Positions 39,957 to 49,669 of a stretch of DNA of 64,000 bases are shown here, in pieces. The first letter of the stretch is position 1; the number at the start of each line of letters is the position of its first letter. The stretch spans positions 682,001 to 746,000 of the forward strand of contig NZ_FOIJ01000002.1 of assembly GCF_900111745.1 (NCBI RefSeq). Direction: 5' to 3'. A program made the position numbers and the translations under genes. The notes under the pieces were generated by a model that was not told the DNA's origin, did no database searches, and saw only the letters and a list, made by a program, of their open reading frames with translations. The DNA is from Stigmatella erecta (GTDB lineage Bacteria > Myxococcota > Myxococcia > Myxococcales > Myxococcaceae).

Positions 39957-40526
39957 TCACCCTGACTTGCGCACTGCATAGCGCACGAAGGTGACGCCGT
40001 TCTCAAATGCGCGCTCGTCGAGCCGCTTCAGCCTGACCGTCGCGCCGATGTTCTGAAACATCGGCGTCCCGCCTCCGACGACGACGGGGATGTAGTAAAT
40101 CGAGATCTCGTCGATGAGTCCCTGCTGGAGGTAACTGGCGGCGAGCGTCGGTCCAGCCACGTTGATGTCCTTGGCCGACTCCGCCTTGAGCTTGCCGATG
40201 TCGCCGGCGCTCAGCTCGCGGACGAGCCGCGTCCGCGCCGTCTTCACCTCTGGAAGTGAGCGGGAGACCACGATCTTGTCGGTGTTCTGCCAGATGACAG
40301 CGAAGTCGCGCTCGGCCTGACTGACGCTCGGATCTTCGGCAAGCGTGTCCCACACCGCCATCGTCTCGAACATGCGGCGGCCGTAGATCGTCGTGCCAGT
40401 ATTCGCCTGCTCCTTCTCGGCGAAGCGGTGCACCTCCTCGCTGATCTGGCCCCAGTCGAACTTGCCCTCGGCGTCGTTGATGTAGCCGTCGAGCGAGGTC
40501 ATCATCCCGAACGTGAGCTTCCCCAG
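39957..40526 (-). CDS. dihydrofolate reductase/RibD C-terminal family protein
   Basis: A 189-aa NADPH-reductase-like protein: GKLTFGMMTSLDGYI at the N-terminus, TTIYGRRMFETM in the middle, INVAGPTLAASYLQQGLIDE (nucleotide-binding loop) and the VVGGGTPMF end. The family reduces pterin- or riboflavin-like substrates; the exact substrate is unknown. The normal N-terminus (M-G-K-L-x-F) requires a start at 40526, where the codon is CTG, with AGGAG 7 nt upstream. The alternatives are ATG 40505, which cuts into the first beta strand, or ATG 40679, which adds ~51 unrelated residues. Confidence 0.85.
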   Translation of the reverse strand: MGKLTFGMMTSLDGYINDAEGKFDWGQISEEVHRFAEKEQANTGTTIYGRRMFETMAVWDTLAEDPSVSQAERDFAVIWQNTDKIVVSRSLPEVKTARTRLVRELSAGDIGKLKAESAKDINVAGPTLAASYLQQGLIDEISIYYIPVVVGGGTPMFQNIGATVRLKRLDERAFENGVTFVRYAVRKSG

Positions 40527-40614
40527 GGTGGTTCTCCTCTGGGTTGCCGCTTGAGCATGCCGGGGCCGCAGGGCCCTCACTCCACCGGATGCGCTGCGGA
40601 TCTGCGGTTGCCCC

Positions 40615-41370
40615 TCAGGCGCCTGCGCCAGGTGCGCCCTGCCAGGGAGACAGCACGTCGGCCAGGAACTTCTGCGCACGTGGGTGTTCCGGCCGGCTGA
40701 AGAAACGCTCCGGCGTGGCGCGCTCCAGGACGCGGCCCTCGTCCATGAACAGCACGCGGTGGCACACGTCCCGGGCGAACCCCATCTCGTGCGTGACGAC
40801 CACCATGGTCATGCCATCGCGCGCCAGCCCCTTCATCGCCTGCAGCACCTCACCGACCATCTCGGGGTCGAGCGAGCTGGTGGGCTCATCGAACAGCATC
40901 ACCGGCGGCTTCATCGCGAGCGCCCGGGCGATCGCCACCCGCTGTTGCTGTCCCCCGGAGAGCTGCGCGGGGTAGGCGGACGCCTTGTGCGCGAGCCCGA
41001 CACGGTCCAGCAGCGACATCGCCAGCGCGTTCGCCTCTTGCTGCGGAAGCTTGCGGATGTGGATCGGCGCCAGCGTGCAGTTCTCCAGCGCGGTGAGGTG
41101 GGGAAACAGGTTGAACTGCTGAAAGACGAAACCGATGCGGCTCCGCAGCGCGTTGACGTCGATGCCCTGGCCGTAGATGTCCTGGCCATCCACCAGGATG
41201 CGGCCCTTCTGGATCGGCTCCAGCCGGTTGACCGTACGGATCAGCGTGGACTTGCCGGAGCCACTGGGGCCGCACACGACCACCACCTCACCCTGAGCGA
41301 CCTCTTCCGTGATGTCGGCCAGGGCGTGATAGTCGCCGTACCACTTGTTGACGTTCTCGAGCTTGATCAT
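40615..41370 (-). CDS. polar amino acid ABC transporter ATP-binding protein (GlnQ/GltL type)
   Basis: A 251-aa ATPase with Walker [11 protein letters not shown] (~33-42), Q-loop [10 protein letters not shown], signature LSGGQQQR, Walker [14 protein letters not shown] and the H-loop [10 protein letters not shown]. The sequence is of the glutamine/glutamate importer class. It overlaps the upstream permease gene by 4 nt (ATGA) and is the last gene of a four-gene minus-strand operon: binding protein, two permeases, ATPase. Confidence 0.96.
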   Translation of the reverse strand: MIKLENVNKWYGDYHALADITEEVAQGEVVVVCGPSGSGKSTLIRTVNRLEPIQKGRILVDGQDIYGQGIDVNALRSRIGFVFQQFNLFPHLTALENCTLAPIHIRKLPQQEANALAMSLLDRVGLAHKASAYPAQLSGGQQQRVAIARALAMKPPVMLFDEPTSSLDPEMVGEVLQAMKGLARDGMTMVVVTHEMGFARDVCHRVLFMDEGRVLERATPERFFSRPEHPRAQKFLADVLSPWQGAPGAGA

Positions 41371-42065
41371 CGCGTTCCCGGGTGCGAGCCGCGCGCGGCC
41401 AGCCTCCGCTCCAGCCAGAAGGCGAAGCGCGACAGGCTGAAGCACAGCACGAAATAGGTGAGCCCCAGCAGCAGGTAGACCTCGGCGGGCCGGGTCAACA
41501 GCTGGGTGTTGATCTGGGTCGCGACGAAGGACACCTCGCCGAGGCTGATGATGTAGCCGAGCGAGGTCTCCTTGATGGTCGACACGAACTGGTTGACCAG
41601 CGAGGGCAGCATGTTGCGGAGCGCCTGCGGGAGGATCACCAGCCGCATGGCCCGCAGGTAGCCGAACCCGAGCGAGCGGGCGCTCTCCATCTGGCCTTTC
41701 GGGATGCCCTGGATGCCGGCGCGGATGATCTCCGCGAGGTAGGCGCCATCGAAGATCACCAGCGCCGCCAGCATGGTGTTGAACTGGCTGGTCGTCTGCC
41801 CGGTGAGCGACGGCAGCAGGAAGTAGGCCCAGAACACCACCATCAGCAGCGGTGTGCCGCGCACCACGTACACCACGGCGGTCACCGGCCAGCGCAGGAG
41901 GCGGTAGGGAGAGAGCCGGCACAGCGCGAGCACGACACCGACCGGAAAGGCCAGCACCAGGGCGAGCGCGGCCAGCACCAGCGTCAGCGCGAGGCCTCCG
42001 AGCGGACCTTCCGGATACTGTCCGATCAGGTAGTACAGCCAGTAGGTCTGGAGGATCTCCCACAT
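41367..42065 (-). CDS. polar amino acid ABC transporter permease (GltK type)
   Basis: A 232-aa inner-membrane permease with about five helices and the EAA loop region ([28 protein letters not shown]) that contacts the ATPase. It follows the GltJ-type permease with one nucleotide between the upstream stop and its ATG, and its last codon overlaps the ATPase start. Together the two permeases form the heterodimeric channel. Confidence 0.94.
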   Translation of the reverse strand: MWEILQTYWLYYLIGQYPEGPLGGLALTLVLAALALVLAFPVGVVLALCRLSPYRLLRWPVTAVVYVVRGTPLLMVVFWAYFLLPSLTGQTTSQFNTMLAALVIFDGAYLAEIIRAGIQGIPKGQMESARSLGFGYLRAMRLVILPQALRNMLPSLVNQFVSTIKETSLGYIISLGEVSFVATQINTQLLTRPAEVYLLLGLTYFVLCFSLSRFAFWLERRLAARGSHPGTR

Positions 42066-42066
42066 C

Positions 42067-42762
42067 TCAGGCGCTCCGCACCGGATGGTGATGGTGGTAC
42101 CAGGCGGAGGCCCCGGTGATGGCCAGGGAGATCGTCAGGTAGGCCCCGGTGGCGAAGGCAAAGGACTCGAAGCCGCGGAAGCTGGCGCTCTCCACCTGCT
42201 GGGCCTGGTACATCAGCTCGGCGACGCCGATCACCATGGCGATGCTGGTGTTCTTCCACAGGCTCAGTGTCTGGCTGATCAATGGAGGCACGGTCAGGCG
42301 CAGCGCCTGGGGGAGGATCACCCGCCTCATGGAGGCGAGAAAGCTGAAGCCGAGCGCGCGGCTGGCCTCCATCTGCTCCTTGGGAATCGAGCGGATGCCA
42401 CTGCGGATGTCCTCCGACATATAGGCGGCGGTGTACAGCACCAGCGCGATCACGGCGCTGGCGGCCTCGACATCGCGCTCGTACAGCCAGGCTTTGAGCG
42501 ACTCGGGCAACACCTCCGGCGCGCCGAAGTACCAGAACAGCATGTGCGCCAGGAGCGGCACGTTGCGGATCGCCTCGACGAACACCACGCCCACCCCACG
42601 CAGCACCGCGAGCGGCGCGAGTCTCAGCACCGCCACGAGCAGCGCCAGGGGCAGTGCGATCACCAGCGTGATCACCGCGAGCTTGAGGGAGAGCACGAAG
42701 CCGCTCACGAGCCAGTCATGGTACTGGCCGGACAGCAGCATCGAGACATCGAATGAGTTCAT
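42067..42762 (-). CDS. polar amino acid ABC transporter permease (GltJ type)
   Basis: A 231-aa permease of the same family: helices, HisM-type pattern GVGVVFVEAIRNVPLLAHMLFWYF, and the EAA loop [34 protein letters not shown] with a following aromatic-rich helix is typical for glutamate/aspartate systems. Second gene of the operon, after the hairpin. Confidence 0.94.
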   Translation of the reverse strand: MNSFDVSMLLSGQYHDWLVSGFVLSLKLAVITLVIALPLALLVAVLRLAPLAVLRGVGVVFVEAIRNVPLLAHMLFWYFGAPEVLPESLKAWLYERDVEAASAVIALVLYTAAYMSEDIRSGIRSIPKEQMEASRALGFSFLASMRRVILPQALRLTVPPLISQTLSLWKNTSIAMVIGVAELMYQAQQVESASFRGFESFAFATGAYLTISLAITGASAWYHHHHPVRSA

Positions 42763-42780
42763 GGACCGCTCAGGACAACG

Positions 42781-42802
42781 GCCCGCCCCGTTGGGGACGG
42801 GC
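42781..42802 (-). promoter_or_regulatory. intercistronic hairpin between binding protein and permease genes
   Basis: In the minus-strand RNA, the segment 42781-42802 folds into a 9-bp stem with one G-U pair and a 4-nt loop, between the binding protein stop and the permease start. Such hairpins in ABC importer operons often stabilise the binding-protein mRNA or partly terminate transcription, giving excess binding protein. Inferred from position. Confidence 0.55.
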
Positions 42803-42814
42803 CCTCCACCGGGC

Positions 42815-43648
42815 TCAGTCGAGCGTGTCGGTCTCGATCTTGAACGGGCGGCTCGGGAACTTCATCTTGGTGGCCGGGCCGAACCACTGGGTGAACAACT
42901 TCTCGGCCTCTCCGGACGCTTCCAGGTCACGCAGCACCTTGTTCACCTGCTCCCGGAACGCGGTCTCGCCCTTCTTCAGCCCCAGCGCGAGACGCTCGGT
43001 GGACAGGTTGTGGGGAAGGATTTCGTAGTCCTTGGCCATGGCCCCCAGCTTGGAGAAGTCGTCGATCAGCGAGGTCTCGTCGTTGACGTAGGCCACCCCC
43101 TTGCCCTGCTGCAGCGCGAGGAAGGCCTGCGGGCTGTTGTCGAAGGAGACGATCACGGCCGTGGGCACCGCCTTCTTGATGCTCTGCTCCATGGTGGAGC
43201 CCTTGACCGTCACCACCTTCTTGCCGGCGAGCTGGTCCAGCTGGGTGATGCCGCTCTGCTTCTTCACCATGACCTTCTGCCCGGTGATGAAGGTGGACAG
43301 GGAGAAGTCGATCAGCGCCTCACGCTCCTTGTTGTGGGTGAGCGAGGCGGCCAGCAGATCGACGCGGCCCTGCTGCAGCTCGGGGATGCGCGCGGACACC
43401 GCCAGCTGCTTGAGGGTGGTCTTCACGCCCAGGCTCTTGGCCACCGCGTTGCACAGGTCCACGTCGTAGCCGACGATCGTGCGGCTGGCCGGATTCTGGA
43501 TGAAGCTGAACGGCTCATCGGTCCCGAGCACGCCACAGACCAGCTCGCCCTTCTTCTTGATGTCCTGCAACTGGTCAGCCTGAGCCGGAGACAGCGGAAC
43601 CAGCACGAGGGCTCCTGCCACCAGCACCATCAGACGCTTCAACATCAT
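42815..43648 (-). CDS. polar amino acid ABC transporter periplasmic binding protein
   Basis: A 277-aa solute-binding protein of family 3. Signal peptide: MMLKRLMVLVAGALVLVPLSPAQA then DQL. The type 2 fold is seen in GELVCGVLGTDEPFSFIQ, GYDVDLCNAVAKSLG and LDQLAGKKVVTVKGSTMEQ. The sequence resembles the glutamate/aspartate binding proteins (GltI/AapJ). AAGGAG lies directly before a possible ATG at 43654 (too close) and 6 nt before ATG 43648, which was chosen. First gene of the importer operon. Confidence 0.93.
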   Translation of the reverse strand: MMLKRLMVLVAGALVLVPLSPAQADQLQDIKKKGELVCGVLGTDEPFSFIQNPASRTIVGYDVDLCNAVAKSLGVKTTLKQLAVSARIPELQQGRVDLLAASLTHNKEREALIDFSLSTFITGQKVMVKKQSGITQLDQLAGKKVVTVKGSTMEQSIKKAVPTAVIVSFDNSPQAFLALQQGKGVAYVNDETSLIDDFSKLGAMAKDYEILPHNLSTERLALGLKKGETAFREQVNKVLRDLEASGEAEKLFTQWFGPATKMKFPSRPFKIETDTLD

Positions 43649-43715
43649 GGACATCTCCTTCGTACGGGCGCCAAGGCGCCCCACCAGGGGGAGGGAGACA
43701 CGAATAGGGGGGCGC

Positions 43716-43744
43716 AGCCTAGTCTGGGGCAGAAAAAAGCCCAA
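43716..43744 (-). promoter_or_regulatory. putative promoter of the amino acid importer operon
   Basis: On the minus strand, TTGGGC (43739-43744), a 17-nt spacer and TAGGCT (43716-43721), ~68 nt before the chosen ATG. The -35 is identical to that proposed for the M23 peptidase gene. Hexamer match only. Confidence 0.4.
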
Positions 43745-43924
43745 CACGCAACAGCCGATGTGCGTGCGCCGGGCCGTCCCCGTCCCGTATTCACCTCGGC
43801 CTCAAGCCCGGACGAAAACCGTTATCGGTCCGCGCGGGCGGCCACTATCCTGCGTCGCCGAGCAACCCCGCCCACCTCGGCCCGCGAGCCCCGGCCCGCC
43901 GCGCGCCGCTTGCCAGGAGACGAT

Positions 43925-44353
43925 ATGACGAGCGAGTACCCCCAAGAGCAGTTACTGGCGTTCGTCCAGGCCATGGCCAACGTGGCAGCGAGCGATGGCC
44001 GCGTCACCGAGGACGAGCGTCAGCAGCTTGATGACGTGGTGGCGGGCATGGGCCTGTCGCCCCGCGACGCGCAGGTCGCCGCGCTCATCGAGGGCGAGTT
44101 CCAGAAGCCCAGCCGACTCACCGACATCGTCAGCAAGATCGAAATCCGCGAGCTGCGCGTCTCCCTGCTGCGCATGCTCGTCGAAGTGGCGTGCGCCGAC
44201 GGCGAGATCTCGAACGAGGAACGTGCCTCGGTGAAGGAGGCCGCCAGCGCCTTCGGTCTCGACGCGTCGGCCACCAGCGAGCTCATCGACTGGGCGCTCG
44301 CCTCGATCAAATTGGAGCAGCGCGAGCGCGAGATCATGGCGAAGCTGCTCTAG
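43925..44353 (+). CDS. TerB-like tellurite resistance family protein
   Basis: A 142-aa helical protein with two related halves: LLAFVQAMANVAASDGRVTEDERQQL and LLRMLVEVACADGEISNEERASV, each with the D-G-x-(V/I)-x-x-x-E acidic loop. This matches TerB/DjlA N-terminal-type domains, which bind metal and membranes. ATG 43925 has GGAG upstream. No other Ter genes nearby, so tellurite resistance is not implied. Confidence 0.82.
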   Translation: MTSEYPQEQLLAFVQAMANVAASDGRVTEDERQQLDDVVAGMGLSPRDAQVAALIEGEFQKPSRLTDIVSKIEIRELRVSLLRMLVEVACADGEISNEERASVKEAASAFGLDASATSELIDWALASIKLEQREREIMAKLL

Positions 44354-44365
44354 CCAGTCTGGAGT

Positions 44366-45991
44366 TCAATCCCAGCGGTCCAGGGTGTAGTCCGCCACGG
44401 CCCCCTGGCTGGTGACGCGCAGCACCACCTCCCATGAGGCATTCCCAGCGGGTGTGAACATCATCCCGCTGGCGAGCGGCTGCCCCTCGGGGCTCTCCAG
44501 CTTGCGGCTCTGGGAGAACGCCTCGATGGTCGCGCGCACCCCGTGCAGCTCGCCGCGCAGGAACTCGGGGAACAACGACAGGCCGCTGTTGCGGCTGTCC
44601 CGCGCGCCCTCGAGGATGAAGAACACCCCCTGGCCCATATGCGCGAAGCGATCGCTGAACCAGGTGTTGGGCTTCATCGTCACGCCGAGCACTTCCACGT
44701 CACCGGGCCTCAGGCCCCAGCTGCTGGCGGTGCTCCCATGGGGATAGAAGTACCAGGAGACCGGATTGCGCCGCTCCAGGCTGTCCCATTGGAGCAGGGG
44801 CGGCGCGCCGGGATGGACGGCCGTCACCATCGCCGAGAATGCCGTGCTGCTGGCGGGAACCCGCAGCTGCATTCGCTCGGCCGTGGGCAGGACCGTGTCG
44901 CGGAACTTCACCCACGTCAGGGTCTTGCCGGGCAGGTGCAGCTCCCGGCTGCGCTCCTCCTTGGTCCGAAGATGGCCAAAGATGCCCCGGGACGGCTCGT
45001 GCTTGTCCTCCGTGGGCTTCCAGGCGAGCGAAACATCCGCGAGCGTGGCGAACCGGCGCTCCAACGCGGGCGCGAGTCCCAGCTTCGCGATCGCCGCCTC
45101 GGCCTGCTGGACGTTCCCAGCGGACGGCGCCGCCTGCGGACGCTGGTACTGGAGCGGGTGCATCTTGGCGTCGAACTTGGACCGAACCGTCTCGAGCGGA
45201 AGGCCCGCCGCGAGATCCTCCAGCAGCGTGCCGACCATGGACGCGCGCGGCGTGCAGAAGCCCGCCGGGGCCGAGGCCACCGCCTTCCAGAGCAGGTTTT
45301 GGCCATGGGGCTGCTTGCGCTCGTCTTGCCGCGCGAGGAGCCACTCCACCACGCCGATGAACTTCTCGGAGCGCGCGAGGGCATCCGCCCGGAGGAGGGT
45401 CAGGGCCTGCTTCAGCAAGCGGGTGGGGAACTCGCCGAGCGCCACATTCAGGCTGCGGTGGTGCTCCCGCAGCTCGGCCATCCGCTGGTGGGCATCCAGC
45501 AGGCTGGGGCGGAAGACGTGGGCCTGGGGCACCCGCACGGCCAGATGCTCCCAGGCGCCCTTCACCGGAGTGCCCCAGACGGCCTGAGCTGACAGGAACA
45601 CGCCGGTGACGCGCGCCTTCTCGGCCAGGGTCCGCAGCCGCTCCACGGGGGCGAACGTCATGGGGGTGGCCAGGTGCTCGTTCCAGAAGGGACTGCGCTG
45701 GATGCCCTGGGCGTCGAGGGTCACCAGAGCGCCGAAGCGCTCGACGAACTTCCGGCAGGCACTGCAGGTGTGCTCCTGGCGCGCCTCCTCGGGGAAGGCG
45801 GCGAGATAGGCCTCCCAGAGTCCGGTGGCATCCGTGGTGAACAACCGCTGGTGGGCGAGGTGCCCCTCGAAGGCCGTCTGGAGACGCCCCAGGAAGCCCG
45901 GATAGCCGCTCTCGTCACGAGAGCCCGCCGGGTGAGACGAAGGGCGGGCCTTGAGGTCATCGCTGCTCATGGGTGCTTGCTCCTGGGCCAT
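44366..45991 (-). CDS. conserved hypothetical protein with CxxC motif
   Basis: A 541-aa soluble protein. The N-terminal block HTCSACRKFVERFGALVTLD (near residue 75) with its Cys pair recalls a family also met in phages and other bacteria; the function is unknown. The middle is helical, the C-terminal ~180 residues beta-rich (WYFYPHGSTASSWG, GVFFILEGARDSRNSG). It stands alone, convergent with the TerB-like gene. No neighbouring phage genes, so phage origin is not supported here. Confidence 0.72.
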   Translation of the reverse strand: MAQEQAPMSSDDLKARPSSHPAGSRDESGYPGFLGRLQTAFEGHLAHQRLFTTDATGLWEAYLAAFPEEARQEHTCSACRKFVERFGALVTLDAQGIQRSPFWNEHLATPMTFAPVERLRTLAEKARVTGVFLSAQAVWGTPVKGAWEHLAVRVPQAHVFRPSLLDAHQRMAELREHHRSLNVALGEFPTRLLKQALTLLRADALARSEKFIGVVEWLLARQDERKQPHGQNLLWKAVASAPAGFCTPRASMVGTLLEDLAAGLPLETVRSKFDAKMHPLQYQRPQAAPSAGNVQQAEAAIAKLGLAPALERRFATLADVSLAWKPTEDKHEPSRGIFGHLRTKEERSRELHLPGKTLTWVKFRDTVLPTAERMQLRVPASSTAFSAMVTAVHPGAPPLLQWDSLERRNPVSWYFYPHGSTASSWGLRPGDVEVLGVTMKPNTWFSDRFAHMGQGVFFILEGARDSRNSGLSLFPEFLRGELHGVRATIEAFSQSRKLESPEGQPLASGMMFTPAGNASWEVVLRVTSQGAVADYTLDRWD

Positions 45992-46111
45992 CAGATGCCA
46001 GGCCGACGAGGCCCCCCGGCGATCCCTGACAGTGTGTCCGGGATGCCGGAATGGCTGGGCTTCCCCGGGGCAGGCTCACGGCGGAGAGAATCCGCCCCCT
46101 GCGCCGGGGGC

Positions 46112-49100
46112 TCAGCCCAGCTCCACCACCTTCATCCCGAAGAGCTTGTCCACGGCGAGCAGCAGCTCATCGCTCACCTGGACCTTGAGCGCAGTGCCGC
46201 CAATGAGGGCCTCGGCCTCGCCGGGGAAGAGCACGCTCACCGCCACGGGCGTGGCGCCCGCGTACTGCTTGCCGAGTTGGGTCAGCTTGGACAGCCGCTC
46301 CTCGGTCAGCAGATCCGCGGGCACACGCAGCTCCAGCCGCTTCGTGCGCTTCTCGCGCACCACCTTCAGGCTCTGGATGTCCTCGACGATGAGCTCCGCG
46401 GTGGGCGACTCCTCGTCGCGCTGGCTGATCTGCACCGAGCCCGAGACCAGGATGGGGTCATCGCCCTTGAGCAGCATCTCCCAGTTCTCGTACCCGGGCT
46501 TGGGCCCACCCTTGGTCCACTTGCCGTCCTTGCCCATCATCGAGCGGCCGCCTTCCTTGCCCGGGAAGCACACCAGCTCGATGGAGCCTGACAGGTCCTC
46601 CAGCGTCACCCACGCCATGCGCTTGCCCGTCTTCGTCGGCCGCTCGCGCATCGCCGCGACGATGCCGCCCACGGTGATCTTCTCGTCACGCCGGGCGCGC
46701 TGCACCGCCGTCACGGGCCGGGCGTAGCGCTTCAGCTCCTTCTCGTACTGGTGCAGCGGGTGGCCCGACACGTAGAAGCCGATCGCGTCCTTCTCGAACG
46801 ACAGGCGCTCCTTCTCGGGCCACTCGTCGGTCTGCACGAACTCGTCCTTCATCCCGCCGCCGTTGCCCGCGGCAGGCCCCGCCAGCATCCCGAACAGGGA
46901 ACTCTGCCCCGCGGCCTTGTCCTTCTGGCTGGCGGCGCCCCGGTTCATCGCCCGTTCGATGGACTCGAAGAGCTGGCGGCGGGGGCGCTTCTCGAAGTCG
47001 AAGGCCCCGGCCTTGACCAGTGCCTCCAGCACCTTGCGGTTGACGCGGCGGCTGTCCACGCGCTCGCAGAAGTCGAACAGGCCCTTGAAGGGGCCGTCCT
47101 TGCGCGCCTCCACGATGGACTCGATGGCGCCCTCGCCCACGCCGTTGATGGCGCCCAGGCCGAAGCGGATCTTCCCGTCCACCGCGCCGAAGGCCATGTC
47201 CGACTGGTTCACGTCCGGCGGCAGCACCTGGTGCCCCGCCTCGCGCGCCTCGCCGATGTGCCGCACCACCTTGTCGGTGTTGTCCTTCTCACTGGTGAGA
47301 AGGGCGGCCATGAACTCCACCGGGTAGTGCGCCTTCAGCCACGCGGTGTGGATGGTGATGAGGCCGTAGGCGGCCGAGTGGCTCTTGTTGAAGCCGTACT
47401 CGGCGAACTTCTCCATCAGGTCGAAGATTTCACCGGCGACCTTCAGGTCGACGTTGTTCTTCTTGCAGCCCTCGAGGAAGCCGGCGCGCTCGGCCTGCAT
47501 CACCTCGGCCTTCTTCTTGCCCATCGCGCGGCGCAGCAGGTCCGCGCGGCCCAGGGTGTAGCCTCCCAGCACCTGGGAGATCTGCATCACCTGTTCCTGG
47601 TAGACGATGACGCCGTAGGTGTCCTTGAGCACCGGCTCCAGCGCGGGGTGCGGGTACGTCACCGGCTCGCGGCCGTGCTTGCGGTTGATGAAGACGTCCA
47701 CCATGCCGGAGTCCAGAGGACCCGGCCGGTAGAGTGCGCCCGCGGCGATGACGTCTTCGAAGCAGGAGGGCCGCAGCTTCATCACCATTTCGGTGAAGCC
47801 GCTGGACTCCATCTGGAACACGCCGGCCGTGTCGCCATCGGCCATCAGCTTCCACATCTTCTCGTCGTGCAGGGGGATGTCCTGCCGCTCGAGCACCTTC
47901 CCGTTGGGCGGGGTCCGGTTGATGAGGTCCAGCGCGTTCTGGATAACGGTGAGCGTCTTGAGGCCGAGGAAGTCGAACTTCACCAGGCCCGCCGCCTCCA
48001 CCTCGTCCTTGGCGAACTGGGTGATGAGCGTCTTCTCACCCGGGGGCTGATAGACGGGGACGAACTCCCACAGCGGCTTGTCGGCGATGACGACACCGGC
48101 CGCGTGCATGCCGGGCTGGCGGTGCAGCCCCTCCAGCGCCAGGGCGATCTCCAGCACGTCCTTGGTGGTGACGGGCTTGCCGTCCACCTCGCCGACGTTG
48201 GAGGGCTTCTCCACCATCTCCTTGAGGCGCGGCTCCTGCTCGATGGCGTCCTTCAGGGTGATGCCGAGCACCTCGGGCACGAGCTTGGCGATGCGGTCGC
48301 CTTCGCTGAAGGGCAGGCCGAACACGCGGCACACGTCGCGCAGCACGCTCTTGGCCTTCAAGCTGCCGAAGGTGATGATCTGCCCGACGTTCATCTCCCC
48401 GTACTTCTGCGAGACGTACTTGATGACCTCGTCGCGCCGGTCCTGGCAGAAGTCGATATCGAAGTCCGGCATCGACACGCGCTCGGGGTTGAGGAAGCGC
48501 TCGAAGAGCAGGTTGTAGGGCAGCGGGTCCAGGTCGGTGATGCGCAGCGCGTACGCGACCAGGGAGCCAGCGCCGGAGCCACGGCCCGGCCCCACGGGGA
48601 TGTTGGCCTTCTTGGCCCAGTTGATGAAGTCCTGGACGATGAGGAAGTAGCCGCTGAACCCCATCTTCTGGATGACGCCCAGCTCCAGGTTGAGGCGCGC
48701 GCGGTACATGTCCGGGTCGAACTTGGCCCCGGCGTGGTGCAGCTCCTTGAAGCGCTCGTGGAGCCCCTCGAAGGCCAGCTCCGCCATGTAGCTGTCCGGC
48801 GTGTGGCTGTCGGGCACCTTGAAGGTGGGCAGCATGGGCTTGCCCAGCTTGAGCTCCAGGTTGCACTGGTCGGCGATGACCTGGGTGTTGTGGACGGCCT
48901 CGGGGATGTCCTTGAAGAACTCCAGCATCTCCTGGGGGCTCGTCACGTAGAGCTTGTCCGTGGAGTGCCGCAGGCGCTTGCCGTCCGCCAGCGTCTTGCC
49001 GCTGGCGATGCACATGAGCAGTTCGTGCGCGCGCGCGTCCTCGCGCTTGATGTAGTGCGCGTCCGCGGTGGCGCACAGCGGGATGTCCAGGTCCTTGCTG

Positions 49101-49669
49101 AGCTGCTTGAGGTTCTCGTTGGCCTTGTCCTGCTCGGGGATGCCGTTGGACTGCACCTCGAGGAAGAAGTGGCCCGGCTCGAAGATGTCCTTGTACTCGG
49201 TGGCCGCGCGCCGGGCATGGTCCATGTCCCCGCGGAAGCACGCGCTGGTCACCTCACCACCCAGGCACGCGGTGAGCGCGAAGAGCCCCTTGCTGTGCTG
49301 GGCCAGCACCTTCTTGTCGATGCGCGGGTGGTAGTAGAAGCCGTCCATGTACGCCGTGGACGACAGGTAGCGCAGGTTCGCGTAGCCCTCGGCGTTCTGG
49401 GCCACCAGGATGAGGTGGTGGGCGACCTTCTCCGAGCGGTCCTCCCGGCCCTTGGTGCCGGCAACGTACGCCTCCATGCCGATGATGGGCTTGATGCCGG
49501 CATCCTTCGCCTTCTTGTAGAAGTCGATGGTGGCGAACATGTTGCCGTGGTCCGTCACGGCCACGCTCGACATCCCCTTCTCCTTCACCGTCTTGATGAG
49601 GTCCTTCATCCGGATGGCGCCATCCAGGAGGGAGTACAGGGTGTGCAGGTGGAGATGGGTAAAGGACAT
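46112..49669 (-). CDS. dnaE: DNA polymerase III subunit alpha
   Basis: An 1185-aa replicative polymerase of normal DnaE length. The N-terminal PHP domain begins HLHLHTLYSLLDGAI and has AVTDHGNMFA. The catalytic core has MPDFDIDFCQDRRDEVI, holding the two active Asp, and GRGSGAGSLVAYAL. The fingers, OB-fold and C-terminal regions are present (VGGIVAAMRERPTKTGKRM). The PHP domain keeps many histidines and may retain metal-dependent proofreading (not certain). ATG 49669 starts the PHP domain. Monocistronic. Confidence 0.98.
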   Translation of the reverse strand: MSFTHLHLHTLYSLLDGAIRMKDLIKTVKEKGMSSVAVTDHGNMFATIDFYKKAKDAGIKPIIGMEAYVAGTKGREDRSEKVAHHLILVAQNAEGYANLRYLSSTAYMDGFYYHPRIDKKVLAQHSKGLFALTACLGGEVTSACFRGDMDHARRAATEYKDIFEPGHFFLEVQSNGIPEQDKANENLKQLSKDLDIPLCATADAHYIKREDARAHELLMCIASGKTLADGKRLRHSTDKLYVTSPQEMLEFFKDIPEAVHNTQVIADQCNLELKLGKPMLPTFKVPDSHTPDSYMAELAFEGLHERFKELHHAGAKFDPDMYRARLNLELGVIQKMGFSGYFLIVQDFINWAKKANIPVGPGRGSGAGSLVAYALRITDLDPLPYNLLFERFLNPERVSMPDFDIDFCQDRRDEVIKYVSQKYGEMNVGQIITFGSLKAKSVLRDVCRVFGLPFSEGDRIAKLVPEVLGITLKDAIEQEPRLKEMVEKPSNVGEVDGKPVTTKDVLEIALALEGLHRQPGMHAAGVVIADKPLWEFVPVYQPPGEKTLITQFAKDEVEAAGLVKFDFLGLKTLTVIQNALDLINRTPPNGKVLERQDIPLHDEKMWKLMADGDTAGVFQMESSGFTEMVMKLRPSCFEDVIAAGALYRPGPLDSGMVDVFINRKHGREPVTYPHPALEPVLKDTYGVIVYQEQVMQISQVLGGYTLGRADLLRRAMGKKKAEVMQAERAGFLEGCKKNNVDLKVAGEIFDLMEKFAEYGFNKSHSAAYGLITIHTAWLKAHYPVEFMAALLTSEKDNTDKVVRHIGEAREAGHQVLPPDVNQSDMAFGAVDGKIRFGLGAINGVGEGAIESIVEARKDGPFKGLFDFCERVDSRRVNRKVLEALVKAGAFDFEKRPRRQLFESIERAMNRGAASQKDKAAGQSSLFGMLAGPAAGNGGGMKDEFVQTDEWPEKERLSFEKDAIGFYVSGHPLHQYEKELKRYARPVTAVQRARRDEKITVGGIVAAMRERPTKTGKRMAWVTLEDLSGSIELVCFPGKEGGRSMMGKDGKWTKGGPKPGYENWEMLLKGDDPILVSGSVQISQRDEESPTAELIVEDIQSLKVVREKRTKRLELRVPADLLTEERLSKLTQLGKQYAGATPVAVSVLFPGEAEALIGGTALKVQVSDELLLAVDKLFGMKVVELG

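Noticed and set aside
40527-40679. N-terminal extension of the RibD-type protein from ATG 40679
   Set aside because: Arg/Ala-rich, unrelated to the family, and overlaps the end of the ABC ATPase gene on the same strand.
43925-44353. Tellurite resistance operon
   Set aside because: Only one TerB-like domain is present; no terZ/D/C neighbours.
44366-45991. Prophage remnant suggested by the Cys-pair hypothetical protein
   Set aside because: No integrase, structural or lysis genes, no direct repeats or tRNA nearby, and normal GC content.
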